A stretch of 45,736 nucleotides of DNA, from assembly GCA_937862865.1 (NCBI GenBank), contig CALMFJ010000083.1:1-45736 (forward strand), read 5' to 3'. A model generated the notes under the pieces. The model did no database searches, was not told the origin of the DNA, and saw only the letters and a program-made list of their open reading frames with translations. Position numbers and translations under genes: made by a program. Shown one piece after another: positions 25,401-33,715 of the stretch. This DNA comes from an uncultured Pseudomonadota bacterium. Lineage in GTDB: Bacteria; Desulfobacterota; Syntrophorhabdia; Syntrophorhabdales; Syntrophorhabdaceae. Position 1 is the first letter of the stretch; every line of letters begins with the position of its first letter.

Positions 25401-25461
25401 CAAAGAAAGCCGATGCGAGAAGGACGACACACAATGCGGCTATGACTGCGGCCTTTTTCAT
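22411..25461 (-). CDS. Large AsmA-family protein
   Basis: A 1016-residue protein with one N-terminal membrane anchor (AVIAALCVVLLASAFFVA) and a long periplasmic region of repeated beta-strand segments. The C-terminal block (FLLDSQSMIITGAGDIDLKK, then LEVSPLVTLDRTIDKIP and GPFDDPDIK) is the AsmA-like C-terminal domain shared with YhdP-type proteins. This superfamily forms hydrophobic grooves that carry phospholipid between the inner and outer membranes. It is the second AsmA-type protein in the window, after the ydbH-like one. It overlaps both neighbours by 4 nt and shares an operon with the LapA-LapB fusion, which supports a cell-envelope role. Confidence 0.87.
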   Translation of the reverse strand: MKKAAVIAALCVVLLASAFFVASRNLPTIISGFLSRSGIPVRIEKVDFLFIDGTLSVELGNLSFKGPVSGKIGHVSARMYLSNGIFFDTVSMKDFNLTVTSKLKMSNRDVTAKIGLLEISNGIVNADGRKFVVGSIVAENINTRKPTKFVASISDPDHAGKVRVVGSSTIEKNKHRFKGSIEVDSFGLEKIDRILAGVVNGKGEFTLYDGALTLTGTCESPRLTLRDTWLKKPLVVDRVRAKSTITAKGPDIAIKVYDTGYAGIPFTVDTYMKNFAFARIDITSGSIPLSVVKEYAKMDEVGYDIWAYVKDGFLRMKKLTYEKDRPLTADLELKQITAMYNGNQLTDISGNLDIEDEKGTFSEGRVSFRATRFYDLKGTIVFSKKSRVRLAGKYTADLTHIPYFVDLKEVAIQQGTADGTIELDSSREKALALGGSGKINNAVVEWKGQPFTVHGPFQLSGQDLVFNTITVSGKDTGLALNGRWGPKGLSCSVKGYVDAGIIRNITGKPATVSGRAQVDAHVAVADSQVATGGRFTMDDVAYTAPGYFKKARGVPCRVQLKLSRKKTGEISVDDLSGNLDVINFQASGTISGDRKIDTKIAVRTKDSGRAASLFNLNGDLKGGAANIDLVVKDLMFPLEKLPWVVGTVQMKKGFLKLPGMPHVMKNIDLMADFRGYECDAAVNGLMTGSSVLKKATLKVNGFEAPKFDMIISMDRLDSKDFKSGGDFTLRSIRKDSALARSSGKISIRAGDVTLGKVAARDLEVNAFMTDRKINVSDLKLRVFGGDTDIKGMVDLSGPVPSLFANGRMTRVKAGTFFAAMGGTSQEISGDGYITGTLKSEGATWKELKANLHGDTSVYSRDGVIKRWNLLSKIFALLNVYDLIRGKIDFGKNGLSYKKMGAAFTIDHGVYHTKNFLLDSQSMIITGAGDIDLKKETINATLEVSPLVTLDRTIDKIPILRSIIKDKNKGFLYVTYSVTGPFDDPDIKTNYVGTVGSKSLEILKNILVFPREVFDIK

Positions 25462-26153
25462 TCCGGCGTCCTCGCGAGCGCGAAAAGGAGAATATCCGAA
25501 GACCCGGCCCTGACCAGGGTCCGGGCGGCCTCAGCTGCCGTATAGCCGGTCGTGAAAAGATCATCGATAAGCAGGATCCGCCTGTCCCTGACCCTATCGG
25601 GACCCTTTACCCGGAACGCCCCCCGTACGTTCTTCCTCCGCTCGTTCCTGGAAAGGCTGAACTGGTCCCTGACGCCTTCATTCTTGAGAAGCACGGCAGG
25701 ATCCACGGGGAGGCCCGTAAGGGCCGCTATCTCGTCGGCGATGACAAAGGACTGGTTGAAGCCCCTCTCTCGAAGTCTTCTTTCCGATACCGGCACCGGT
25801 ACGACCAGGTCGACCTCCCTGTCAAGGCCGTGAAATTTATCGGATACGAGTTGCACGAGCCGCCGGCCTATCTGTTTGGAACCCTGAAATTTAAAGGCAT
25901 GGATGGCTTCCCGCACTGCCCCGTCGTACTCAAAACCAAAAAACCCGCGGCTAAACCACATCTTTGATCCGCTGCACGATGCGCACACGACAGACCGGCC
26001 CAGCCAGCGTCCGCACACGGGGCACACCTCCTCGTCCCTGACAATGCGGAACGCGGCAACGCATGTCCTGCACAGAACATCACCGTCTGCACCGCATACT
26101 CCACATGATTGGGGGTAAAAGAGACGTAAAGCTGAGTTGAGAAAACTAAGCAC
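25458..26153 (-). CDS. comF: ComF-family phosphoribosyltransferase-like protein
   Basis: A 231-residue protein. The N-terminus has two zinc-binding Cys clusters (CGVCGADGDVLCRTC and CPVCGRWL...CASC). The C-terminal domain is a phosphoribosyltransferase fold with the PRPP-binding loop ILLIDDLFTTGYTA. The motif VPVSERRLRERGFNQS is the ComF hallmark. In naturally competent bacteria ComF assists DNA uptake, but most homologues have no proven role. The track start is a TTG at 26189, which overlaps apgM by 44 nt. A GTG at 26153 gives a short 8-nt overlap and fits the family length, so I use it, with moderate confidence in that choice. Confidence 0.88.
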   Translation of the reverse strand: MLSFLNSALRLFYPQSCGVCGADGDVLCRTCVAAFRIVRDEEVCPVCGRWLGRSVVCASCSGSKMWFSRGFFGFEYDGAVREAIHAFKFQGSKQIGRRLVQLVSDKFHGLDREVDLVVPVPVSERRLRERGFNQSFVIADEIAALTGLPVDPAVLLKNEGVRDQFSLSRNERRKNVRGAFRVKGPDRVRDRRILLIDDLFTTGYTAAEAARTLVRAGSSDILLFALARTPE

Positions 26154-27342
26154 CGTACTTGTCGAGCCGCCCCCCGTGCGCGAGGGCAAGGGACATGAGG
26201 TCCTTGCTGTAAATCGTTCCTACGCTCCCGGCAAGGCAGTTTTTTTCGTGAAAGGCACGGCCGTCCGTTTCCCCGGTTTTCGTTACGATAAGGGCCGGCA
26301 CCGGATGCCAGCTGTGACCTTTCAGCGGGCACGGCGTCGAGTGGTCCCCTGTAATAACGAGGGTGTGCGGATCGAGGCCGGCTATCTCGGGAAGGAACCT
26401 GTCGACGTTCTCGATCGCCTGTACCTTTTCCTCGAAATTGCCGTCTTCGCCGGCGAGGTCCGTTTCCTTGACATGGAAGAAGAAGAACTGATAATCGTTA
26501 TAATTCTTTTTCAGGATCGAAACGGCTTCATCGTAGTTCGCCGGTTCATCCCTGACATCCATCCCGAGGACCTTCGCTATGCCGCGGTACATGGGGTACG
26601 TGGCGATGGCAAGCGCCTTCATGGCGAATTTCTCTGTGAACGGCGTGATGTCGGGCTTTAAGGAAAAACCGCGCAGAAGCGCCCCGTTCGCAACCGGCTC
26701 CGCCTTCAGAAGGACCATGACCCGCTCCATGAAGCTGTTGACAACGCGCGCGGAAAACCCGGCCTCCGGGGCCTTTGCCGACGTGTAGGTGAGCGGCTTG
26801 TTGTCTTTGTGGGGGTCCGCGTCTGTAAGTCTATCAGTGAGGTCCTTCCCTCTGAATATGACGGCGAACCGGTGGGACTTACCGGGTTTCACGATGACCT
26901 CGCAGCCTTCGACCTCTTTGATCTCCGAACTGATGAGCCCGCAGAGGCGCTCGGTCTCGGATGTGGGTATCCGGCCCGCCCTGCGGTCGGTGACGAGGCC
27001 CTCCTTGATGGTGCAAAAATTGGCACGGGCAGCGAGGTCGCCGTCCTTGAGCTTCATATTGAGCCCGAGGACCTCGAGCACCCCGCGCCCTATCTCATGG
27101 ACTTGAGGGTCATATCCGAAAAGGCTCAAATGGCCCGGGCCGCTTCCGGGGGTAATGCCGACATCGACGGGAATGATCCGGCCGAGAACGCCCCTCTGAA
27201 CAGCAAGGCCGTCCATATTGGGCTTTTTCGCCGCTTCAAGCGGGGTTTTCAGGTCAAAGGGCGGGTTGGGAATGTCCCCGAGGCCGTCCAGTATGAGAAA
27301 TATAACCTTGTTGTCGTTTTTCAGCAGCAGTTCGTCCATCAT
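26146..27342 (-). CDS. apgM: Archaeal-type cofactor-independent phosphoglycerate mutase
   Basis: A 398-residue enzyme of the alkaline phosphatase superfamily that interconverts 3- and 2-phosphoglycerate. The first metal site is LILDGLGD, the catalytic Ser lies in TPGSGPGHLSLFGYDP, and later metal ligands are in HVKETDLAGEDG and ITGDHSTPC. Its length near 400 and these motifs identify the ApgM type known mainly from archaea and anaerobes, not the 510-residue GpmI type. It overlaps the lapAB gene by 4 nt (ATGA). A central enzyme of gluconeogenesis is thus carried in a housekeeping operon. Confidence 0.93.
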   Translation of the reverse strand: MMDELLLKNDNKVIFLILDGLGDIPNPPFDLKTPLEAAKKPNMDGLAVQRGVLGRIIPVDVGITPGSGPGHLSLFGYDPQVHEIGRGVLEVLGLNMKLKDGDLAARANFCTIKEGLVTDRRAGRIPTSETERLCGLISSEIKEVEGCEVIVKPGKSHRFAVIFRGKDLTDRLTDADPHKDNKPLTYTSAKAPEAGFSARVVNSFMERVMVLLKAEPVANGALLRGFSLKPDITPFTEKFAMKALAIATYPMYRGIAKVLGMDVRDEPANYDEAVSILKKNYNDYQFFFFHVKETDLAGEDGNFEEKVQAIENVDRFLPEIAGLDPHTLVITGDHSTPCPLKGHSWHPVPALIVTKTGETDGRAFHEKNCLAGSVGTIYSKDLMSLALAHGGRLDKYGA

Positions 27343-28709
27343 GGCTCACCCCGCGTCCATTCAGCTTCTTCGTAGAGGGTGCGCAGCTCGGTCATATCGC
27401 CGTGCAGAAAGTCCTCTTTCTTGACATTTATTGTATTCCAGCTGTAGCAGCTTTCACAATAATCACTCCATTTTTCCTTGAGGGAATTGCATTTCGTGCA
27501 GACGAAAGGTATGTACACCGATTCATCCATAGGGAACGCGTTCTTGAACTCCTGGACGGCGTTTTCCAGTTCACCCCTGTGGACGTATGCCTCCGCCATC
27601 GCCCGGTGCAGCCCTTTGAAGTCCTCGCCTTCCGCCATGAGGGCATTGAGGGTGTCGATGGCCTCGTCGATCATTTCGAGCCTCAGGCACAACCGTGCGT
27701 ACAGAAACGATATCAGGTGGTCATCGGGGGAGACGTCGAGGACCCTCCGGTAGATCTTGAGGATGACTTCAGGATCGCCCCTGTCAATGTAGAGGTCCTC
27801 CATCCTCAGGAGGAACTCTATGTGGCCGGTCTTGGTGTAACCCCTGCCGTAGATCCTTCCTGCCTCGTTCGGTTTTCCCGTCTTCTTGTACGTCTCGCCA
27901 AGCAGGATATACGCGGGTATGAACCGCTTGTCCTCGCTGATGATCTCTTTGAGCTCTTCAACGATCGTTTCAGCGTTCAGCTGGAACTGGTTATTGAAAA
28001 GGCCAACCGCCTTCTGATAACGGATCCCGATAAGGCGCTTCGCCTCTTCCTCAGTCTTGACGTAGCGCCGTATCTTCTTTTCGACATCGTATGCCCCGTC
28101 CCAGTCCTTTTTCCATATATACAGCTCACGAAGAAGGCGCAGGGCGTCAAGGCTCGATTCGTTAATACGCAGGATGTCTTTCAGCAGGGCTTCATTCCGC
28201 GCATAATCCCTGGCCTTCATGTTCAATCTGACCTTCTTGAACAGGATGCTCTCCACCTTGCCCAGGCTCGCTTCGGCAAGGTCGAGGGTTTCCCGGGCTT
28301 TGTCGTAATCCTCCATTGAAACGTAGATGTCGGACAGGGCGATGTACGTCTCTTCGCGGCCCGGGTTCCTGCGTGCCAGCCTGTCGAGATGCTCTATCGC
28401 CTTCTCGCGGTCGCCCTTGAGGTCGTAATGCTTCGCCTTTTCGAGGAGTTCCAGGTACTCTTCGCTCCTGCGTTCGGCGCGTTTCGCCATCCACGAGGTC
28501 ACCACTGTTTTCAGATCGTAGAAAAAGCTGACGATGATCGATATGATCACCCCGAGACAGAAGGACGCAATGATGAACTCTGCGAGCGACAGTTCGATGG
28601 GGCGGGCCCCGCCGTAATAGAACTTTACATTCTCAGGGTTTAAGTGCGCAATATAGAAATAAAATACAAGAAACAGCGCGAGAACGAAAAAGAATATTTT
28701 ATAGCGCAT
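27339..28709 (-). CDS. lapB: LapA-LapB fusion, LPS-level control TPR protein
   Basis: A 456-residue protein. Residues 1-70 contain two transmembrane helices with the segment HLNPENVKFYYGG between them, the layout of LapA (DUF1049). TPR repeats follow from about residue 80 to 400. A rubredoxin-like metal knuckle closes the protein (FVCTKCNSLKEKWSDYCESC). E. coli LapB has one helix, TPRs and this knuckle, and it works with FtsH to degrade LpxC and so limit LPS synthesis. LapA is a separate two-helix protein encoded just upstream. Here both appear joined in one chain. It lies 4 nt from the dksA-like gene and overlaps apgM. Confidence 0.87.
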   Translation of the reverse strand: MRYKIFFFVLALFLVFYFYIAHLNPENVKFYYGGARPIELSLAEFIIASFCLGVIISIIVSFFYDLKTVVTSWMAKRAERRSEEYLELLEKAKHYDLKGDREKAIEHLDRLARRNPGREETYIALSDIYVSMEDYDKARETLDLAEASLGKVESILFKKVRLNMKARDYARNEALLKDILRINESSLDALRLLRELYIWKKDWDGAYDVEKKIRRYVKTEEEAKRLIGIRYQKAVGLFNNQFQLNAETIVEELKEIISEDKRFIPAYILLGETYKKTGKPNEAGRIYGRGYTKTGHIEFLLRMEDLYIDRGDPEVILKIYRRVLDVSPDDHLISFLYARLCLRLEMIDEAIDTLNALMAEGEDFKGLHRAMAEAYVHRGELENAVQEFKNAFPMDESVYIPFVCTKCNSLKEKWSDYCESCYSWNTINVKKEDFLHGDMTELRTLYEEAEWTRGEP

Positions 28710-28713
28710 TTCC

Positions 28714-29067
28714 TTATAACCCTTTCTCCTCCATCTGGCGCTTACAGGTTATACAATAACGTGCGACGGGATTTGCTTCAAGTCTTTTCTCACTGATCTT
28801 TTCTTCACATTCTTCACAGATGCCGTACGTACCTTTGTTGAGCTTGTCGAGCGAATTGTCGATGTCCTTCAGGATCGTGAGATCGTTGTCGCTTATGCTC
28901 ATAAGGATATCGGCATTATAGGTGTTGCTCGCTGCGTCGGCCATGTCCTGGATGCCGTCTGTGCCAAGATTATAGGAATCCTCTTTCAGTTTCTTGGCCT
29001 TGTTGAGGATATTCTCGCGCATCTTCAGCAGCCTTTTCCGGTACAACTCTATAGTCTGTTTATTCAT
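28714..29067 (-). CDS. DksA/TraR-family zinc-finger protein
   Basis: A 117-residue protein. A coiled-coil hairpin (residues 1-80) carries an acidic tip like that of DksA (QDMADAAS), and the C-terminal C4 zinc finger reads CEECEEKISEKRL...YCITC. DksA-family proteins enter the RNA polymerase secondary channel and modulate initiation, often with ppGpp. The protein is shorter than E. coli DksA (151 residues) and is closer to the short DksA/YocK type. It overlaps rsfS by 8 nt. Confidence 0.9.
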   Translation of the reverse strand: MNKQTIELYRKRLLKMRENILNKAKKLKEDSYNLGTDGIQDMADAASNTYNADILMSISDNDLTILKDIDNSLDKLNKGTYGICEECEEKISEKRLEANPVARYCITCKRQMEEKGL

Positions 29068-29434
29068 TGCCCACCTCTACACCCTTCTTTTCTTTTTTTA
29101 TCCTGTATTTTTTCGCCTCCAACCACAGGCTTTCAAGATCGTACAGTTCCCTGAGCGAGCCCAGAAAAATATGGACAATAACGCTCTGAAAATCAAGAAT
29201 AACCCACCTTCCTTCATCGTACCCTTCCGACGCGGCGGGCCGTACCTTGCTCTCTTTCATTCCTTCGCGGATCCCGTCCGCGATCGTTCTTACGTGACGC
29301 TCACTCGTCCCGCCGGCGATGACAAAGTAATCGGCAATGTCCGTAAGGCCCTCGAGGTCCATCACCACGATGTCCGCCGCTTTTTTGTCGTCTGCCAGCC
29401 TGCCGAGCGTTTCGGCCAATTCTTCCGGTTTCAT
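29060..29434 (-). CDS. rsfS: Ribosome silencing factor RsfS
   Basis: A 124-residue protein of the RsfS/Iojap family that binds ribosomal protein L14 and blocks subunit joining when nutrients are low. Typical blocks are DIVVMDLEGLTDIADYFVIAGG and WVILDFQSVIVHIF. The ATG at 29434 starts 1 nt after the nadD stop. The track's start at 29461 is a TTG inside nadD and is less likely. The nadD-rsfS order is conserved in many bacteria. Confidence 0.94.
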   Translation of the reverse strand: MKPEELAETLGRLADDKKAADIVVMDLEGLTDIADYFVIAGGTSERHVRTIADGIREGMKESKVRPAASEGYDEGRWVILDFQSVIVHIFLGSLRELYDLESLWLEAKKYRIKKEKKGVEVGNE

Positions 29435-29435
29435 G

Positions 29436-30071
29436 TCAGGACCTGTACAACCCCCTTTCAATTATGATCTTCTCGACGGAAGGAGGGACCAGGTACTTTA
29501 CGGACCTCGCGTCCTTAAGCAGCGCACGTACCTTCGTCGACGAGATGTCGATCTTTGTCACCGCGTGAAGGTATATCATTTTACCCGATTGATGCCTGTA
29601 AACATTATCGCCGTGCGCGGCAAGCCTGGCGCGCAGACGCCCGGGAAGCGCCTCAGGAATGTTCGAGCGCCCCGATGCCGGCCGCGTCATCACGATAAAG
29701 TTCGTATGGTAAAAAATCTCCTCATAATGGTACCAGGTATCGATGAGCGCGAACGCGTCGATCCCGATGATAAAATAGATATCATCAAAACGGCGCCCGA
29801 GCTTCTTGAGCGTTTCGATCGTATAGGAGACGCCGCCCCGTTTTATCTCAAGGTCGGACGCCTTAAAGAACGGGTTGCCCCTGATCGCTGCCTTGAGCAT
29901 GATAAGGCGGTCCCCCGGGAGGGCCGCACAGTTCGCATCTTTGTGGGGCGGCAGGTGGGACGGGATAAAATAGACCGTATCCAGACGGAAATCCTCCCGT
30001 ATCTCCTCCGCAACACGCAGGTGTCCCACGTGCACAGGATTGAAGGTTCCGCCAAAGACCCCTATTGCCAT
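29436..30071 (-). CDS. nadD: Nicotinate-nucleotide adenylyltransferase
   Basis: A 211-residue nucleotidyltransferase that adenylates nicotinate mononucleotide in NAD synthesis. It has the ATP-binding GGTFNPVHVGHLR (HxGH motif) and the C-terminal ISSTKVR motif. Length and motifs are standard. It lies 9 nt after proA and 1 nt before rsfS. Confidence 0.96.
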   Translation of the reverse strand: MAIGVFGGTFNPVHVGHLRVAEEIREDFRLDTVYFIPSHLPPHKDANCAALPGDRLIMLKAAIRGNPFFKASDLEIKRGGVSYTIETLKKLGRRFDDIYFIIGIDAFALIDTWYHYEEIFYHTNFIVMTRPASGRSNIPEALPGRLRARLAAHGDNVYRHQSGKMIYLHAVTKIDISSTKVRALLKDARSVKYLVPPSVEKIIIERGLYRS

Positions 30072-30080
30072 AAGGTTACC

Positions 30081-31325
30081 CTAAGTCCTTAACTGCCCGC
30101 TGCCGAACCCGATGAACTTGGTAACGGTGAGCTCTTCGAGCCCCATGGGCCCGAATGCGTGGAGCCTCGTCGTGCTTATCCCCATTTCGGCGCCGAGGCC
30201 GAGCTGAAAACCGTCGTTGAGCCGCGTCGACGCGTTGACGAGCACGAGCGAGGAGTTCACCTCGCGCAGAAATTTCCATGCCCTGTCGTAGTTGGTCGTG
30301 ATGATCGCCTCGGTGTGGCCCGAACCGTACTTCCGGATATGATCGATGGCCTCGCCCATGTCCTTCACGACCTTCACCGACAGCGTGAGGTCCAGGTATT
30401 CCGCGTACCAGTCCGCATTCGTCGCCTTCTTGACGCCTTTCAGGATCGCCGCGGTCTTTTCGCAGCCCCTGACAGTGACGCCCTGCCGCTTGAGCTCCTT
30501 CCAGACCTTCGGCAGGAACGATTTCGCGACCTTCTCGTGAACGAGGAGGGTTTCCATCGCGTTGCACGTCGCGGGCTTCTGGGCCTTCGCATTTATTGAA
30601 ACCTCTATGGCCGTTCTTTCATCGAATTCGTCATCGACATAAACATGGCACACGCCCTTGTAATGCTTGAGGACGGGTATCCGGGACCGCTCGACGATGC
30701 TGCGGATCAACGCCTCGCCGCCGCGCGGGATGACGAGGTCTATCTCCCCCTCCCGTTCGAGGAGCGAATAAATGAAATCGCGGTCGGCCGTCTCGACGAA
30801 CTGGACGGCATCGGGCGGTATGTCCGATTCCTTGAGCGTCTCGACGATCAGCCTGTACAGGGCCCTGTTCGAATGGTATGCCTCGGACCCTCCCTTCAGG
30901 ATGACGCAGTTGCCGCTTTTCAGGCACAGGGAGAATGCCTCCACGGTGACATTCGGGCGTGATTCATAGATGATCAGGATGACACCGATGGGTATCCTCA
31001 TCCTTCCGACGAGCAGGTCGTTCGGTCTCTTCCAGGTCTTGACGATCTCGCCGACCGGGTCGGGAAGGGCCGCCACATCCTTGAGGCTCCCCTGCATCTC
31101 GCGCACGATCTTGTCGTCTATCCTCAGCCGGTCGATAAGGCTTTTCGCAAGCCCTTCCTTCTCGGCCGCCCGTATGTCCTTTGCATTCTCCTCGTACAGG
31201 TAATCCTGGTGCTTCCCCAGTTTTTCGGCGAGGCTTATGAGCACCCGGTCCTTCTCACCGGTCGTGGCGTGCGCCAGGACGTCGGATGCCGCCTTCGCTT
31301 TCCGGGCAAGTTTTTCAGCTTTCAT
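30081..31325 (-). CDS. proA: Gamma-glutamyl phosphate reductase
   Basis: A 414-residue NADPH-dependent enzyme of the aldehyde dehydrogenase superfamily, second step of proline synthesis. The catalytic Cys is in KPATCNAMETLLVH. Other family blocks are IIYESRPNVTVEAF and LILKGGSEA-like (VILKGGSEAYHSN). It overlaps proB by 4 nt, and the proB product feeds it directly. Confidence 0.97.
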   Translation of the reverse strand: MKAEKLARKAKAASDVLAHATTGEKDRVLISLAEKLGKHQDYLYEENAKDIRAAEKEGLAKSLIDRLRIDDKIVREMQGSLKDVAALPDPVGEIVKTWKRPNDLLVGRMRIPIGVILIIYESRPNVTVEAFSLCLKSGNCVILKGGSEAYHSNRALYRLIVETLKESDIPPDAVQFVETADRDFIYSLLEREGEIDLVIPRGGEALIRSIVERSRIPVLKHYKGVCHVYVDDEFDERTAIEVSINAKAQKPATCNAMETLLVHEKVAKSFLPKVWKELKRQGVTVRGCEKTAAILKGVKKATNADWYAEYLDLTLSVKVVKDMGEAIDHIRKYGSGHTEAIITTNYDRAWKFLREVNSSLVLVNASTRLNDGFQLGLGAEMGISTTRLHAFGPMGLEELTVTKFIGFGSGQLRT

Positions 31326-32416
31326 ATGACCACCATGTTGTCCCTGTGCACCACTTCCTCGGTATACTTGTACCCGAGCTCCTTTTCGATGTCGTGGCTC
31401 TTCAAGCCCTTTATCCTGTCCATTTCGGACGACGAGTAGTTGGCGATCCCTTTCGCGACCATTGTCCCCGATGCGTTCTTCATCTCGATGCAGTCGCCGC
31501 TCGCGAAATGGCCGTCTATCCGGGTGACGCCCGAGGGCAGAAGGCTCTTGCCGTTCAGGACGATCGCCCGCTCAGCGCCGTCGTCGACCCACACGGTACC
31601 CTTCGCCTTGAAGGCGAATGCGGTCCACCATTTGCGCCGCGCGAGCTTAAGCCCGGGCAAAAAGAGCGTCCCGACCTCCCTGCCCGCGAGGACCTTCAGG
31701 ATGACGTCCTTCCTGCCGCCGAGGACGACCCGGGTCGGTATCCCGTACATGCCCGCCTTCTTCGCGGCCTCGAGCTTGCTTATCATGCCGCCGACGCTCT
31801 TCTCGCTTGCCGACTGTGCGGCGCTCCCCTCGATGTCCTGGTCGATTTTCCGGACGACAGGGATCATCTTCGCCTCCGGATGCCGGTTCGGGTCGCGGTC
31901 GTACAGCCCTTCCACGTCGGACAGGATGAGGAGCAGGTCGGCGGACGCTATCTGCGCGATCATGGCCGACAGGTTGTCATTATCGCCGAATTTGATCTCC
32001 GTGAACGAAAGCGCGTCGTTCTCGTTGATCACGGGAACGACACCCATCCTGAGAAGGGTATCGAGCGTATTGGTAAGGTTCAGGCACCTTGTCCTGTTCT
32101 TGATGTCCTCATGGGTCAGGAGGATCTGGCTGACCTTCATGCCCTTCTTCTCGAAGTTCTCGCGGTACATCTTCATGAGAAGGACCTGCCCGACAGATGC
32201 CAGGGCCTGCTTCTTTGCAATCTCCTTCGGCTTGCGGGTGATCCCTATGGTTTCCATGCCGCACCCGACCGCACCGCTCGACACGATGATGACCTCCGTG
32301 CCGGCATCCCTGGCCTTTTTCACCTGCCGGGCGATATCGCGTATCTTGCCGGAACTGATCTTCCTGCTGTCATCGAGAAGCACGGACGTTCCAATTTTAA
32401 TAACAACGCGATTCAT
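31322..32416 (-). CDS. proB: Glutamate 5-kinase
   Basis: A 364-residue enzyme that phosphorylates glutamate in the first step of proline synthesis. The amino-acid kinase domain (VVIKIGTSVLLDD, IIVSSGAVGCGM, FGDNDNLSAMIA) is followed from about residue 275 by a PUA domain (RIDGHFASGDCIEM). Proline feedback normally acts on the kinase domain. It abuts obg with no gap and overlaps proA. Confidence 0.97.
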   Translation of the reverse strand: MNRVVIKIGTSVLLDDSRKISSGKIRDIARQVKKARDAGTEVIIVSSGAVGCGMETIGITRKPKEIAKKQALASVGQVLLMKMYRENFEKKGMKVSQILLTHEDIKNRTRCLNLTNTLDTLLRMGVVPVINENDALSFTEIKFGDNDNLSAMIAQIASADLLLILSDVEGLYDRDPNRHPEAKMIPVVRKIDQDIEGSAAQSASEKSVGGMISKLEAAKKAGMYGIPTRVVLGGRKDVILKVLAGREVGTLFLPGLKLARRKWWTAFAFKAKGTVWVDDGAERAIVLNGKSLLPSGVTRIDGHFASGDCIEMKNASGTMVAKGIANYSSSEMDRIKGLKSHDIEKELGYKYTEEVVHRDNMVVI

Positions 32417-33463
32417 TCACAAAACCTTATCATGAATATTCTCTGCGGCACCGTCCGCGGCGAGGCCCTGTTTTAAGGATTGAATACTCCCGGAAATGGC
32501 CACCCTCAAGTCGTCGAGCCCCACCCCGGTACGGGCGCTCACGGTCACAACCTTCTCCCCGGAATGCTCGAGGTCTGCCTTGCTCCTGAGGGCCTTGTCG
32601 GCCGGCACCAGGTCGGCCTTGTTCAGGACGACAAGACGGGGCTTTGCAAGCATGGAATCCCTGTATGTCCCGAGTTCGTTCATGAGCGTCGCATAGTCCC
32701 CCTTCACGTCGTCCGAAGAAAGGTCAAGGACAATAAGGAGCGCTCCGGTTCTCTCGATGTGCTTCAAAAATGCGAGGCCAAGCCCTTTTCCCTGTGACGC
32801 GCCCTCGATAATGCCGGGGATATCGGCAATCACGAATTGCTTTTCTTCCTCTTCATCGTCGAGCACCCCGAGGCTGGGCCTTAGCGTCGTAAAAGGGTAA
32901 TCGCCGACCTTCGGCCGCGCCTGCGTGAGGCGGGTGATCAATGTCGACTTCCCCGCATTCGGGTGGCCGACGAGCCCGATATCGGCGAGAAGCTTGAGGT
33001 CGAGGTAGAGGTAGCGTTTCTCGCCCTCCTCCCCGGGGTCGAACTCGAGGGGCGCTTTGTGCGTCGGCGTGACGAACCGGGCATTCCCCCGGCCGCCCCG
33101 GCCGCCGCCGGCCGCAACATGGGACTGGCCGTCCTTGAGGACCTGAAATAACACCACTGATGCGTCACGGTCGCTGACGACCGTGCCGAGGGGCACGTTT
33201 ATTATGATGTCTCTGCCATCCCGGCCGGTCTTGTTCCTGCCCGACCCGGCCTTTCCATTTTCGGCTTTATAGGTGCGCTTGTATCTGAAATCATGGAGGC
33301 TTGCGAGGTCCTTATTGCCTGCTATGATAACGTCCCCTCCCTTTCCGCCATCACCGCCGTCAGGTCCGCCTCGCGGAACAAACTTCTCTCGTCGGAAACT
33401 TACACAGCCGCTCCCACCTCGTCCAGCTTCAACGTATATGGTCGCTTCATCAATAAACTTCAT
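32417..33463 (-). CDS. obg: Ribosome-associated GTPase Obg
   Basis: A 348-residue GTPase with the glycine-rich N-terminal Obg fold (VEAGRGGSGCVSFRREKF, GGPDGGDGGKGGDVI) and a G domain from about 160 (GHPNAGKSTLI, DIPGIIEGASQGKGLG, NKADL). It acts in large-subunit assembly and stress control. I use ATG 33463, which overlaps the rpmA stop (TGATG), in place of the TTG at 33466. No additional C-terminal domain follows the G domain, as is common outside Gammaproteobacteria. Confidence 0.97.
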   Translation of the reverse strand: MKFIDEATIYVEAGRGGSGCVSFRREKFVPRGGPDGGDGGKGGDVIIAGNKDLASLHDFRYKRTYKAENGKAGSGRNKTGRDGRDIIINVPLGTVVSDRDASVVLFQVLKDGQSHVAAGGGRGGRGNARFVTPTHKAPLEFDPGEEGEKRYLYLDLKLLADIGLVGHPNAGKSTLITRLTQARPKVGDYPFTTLRPSLGVLDDEEEEKQFVIADIPGIIEGASQGKGLGLAFLKHIERTGALLIVLDLSSDDVKGDYATLMNELGTYRDSMLAKPRLVVLNKADLVPADKALRSKADLEHSGEKVVTVSARTGVGLDDLRVAISGSIQSLKQGLAADGAAENIHDKVL

Positions 33464-33714
33464 CAAACAGGGAGAACATGCGCCCTTCTTTTGTCACCTG
33501 ATACGTCGAATTTCACGATCCCGTCGATCAAGGCAAAGAGGGTGTCGTCTTTGCCGATGCCGACATTCTGCCCGGGATGGATCTTCGTGCCGTGCTGCCT
33601 GACGATGATGCTTCCGGCCTTGATGGACTGTCCGCCGTATATCTTCACGCCGAGCCTCTGGCCCTGGCTGTCGCGTCCGTTCCGTGAGCTTCCGCCTGCC
33701 TTCTTGTGTGCCAT
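33463..33714 (-). CDS. rpmA: Ribosomal protein bL27
   Basis: An 83-residue protein starting [16 protein letters not shown], whose N-terminal tail reaches the peptidyl transferase centre. There is no N-terminal cleavable extension of the Firmicutes type. It sits 1 nt after rplU and overlaps obg by 1 nt, the usual L21-L27-Obg order. Confidence 0.98.
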   Translation of the reverse strand: MAHKKAGGSSRNGRDSQGQRLGVKIYGGQSIKAGSIIVRQHGTKIHPGQNVGIGKDDTLFALIDGIVKFDVSGDKRRAHVLPV

Positions 33715-33715
33715 T

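Noticed and set aside
31286-32476. 396-aa and 331-aa plus-strand ORFs opposite proB
   Set aside because: They are shadows of the conserved glutamate kinase gene and show no recognisable motifs.
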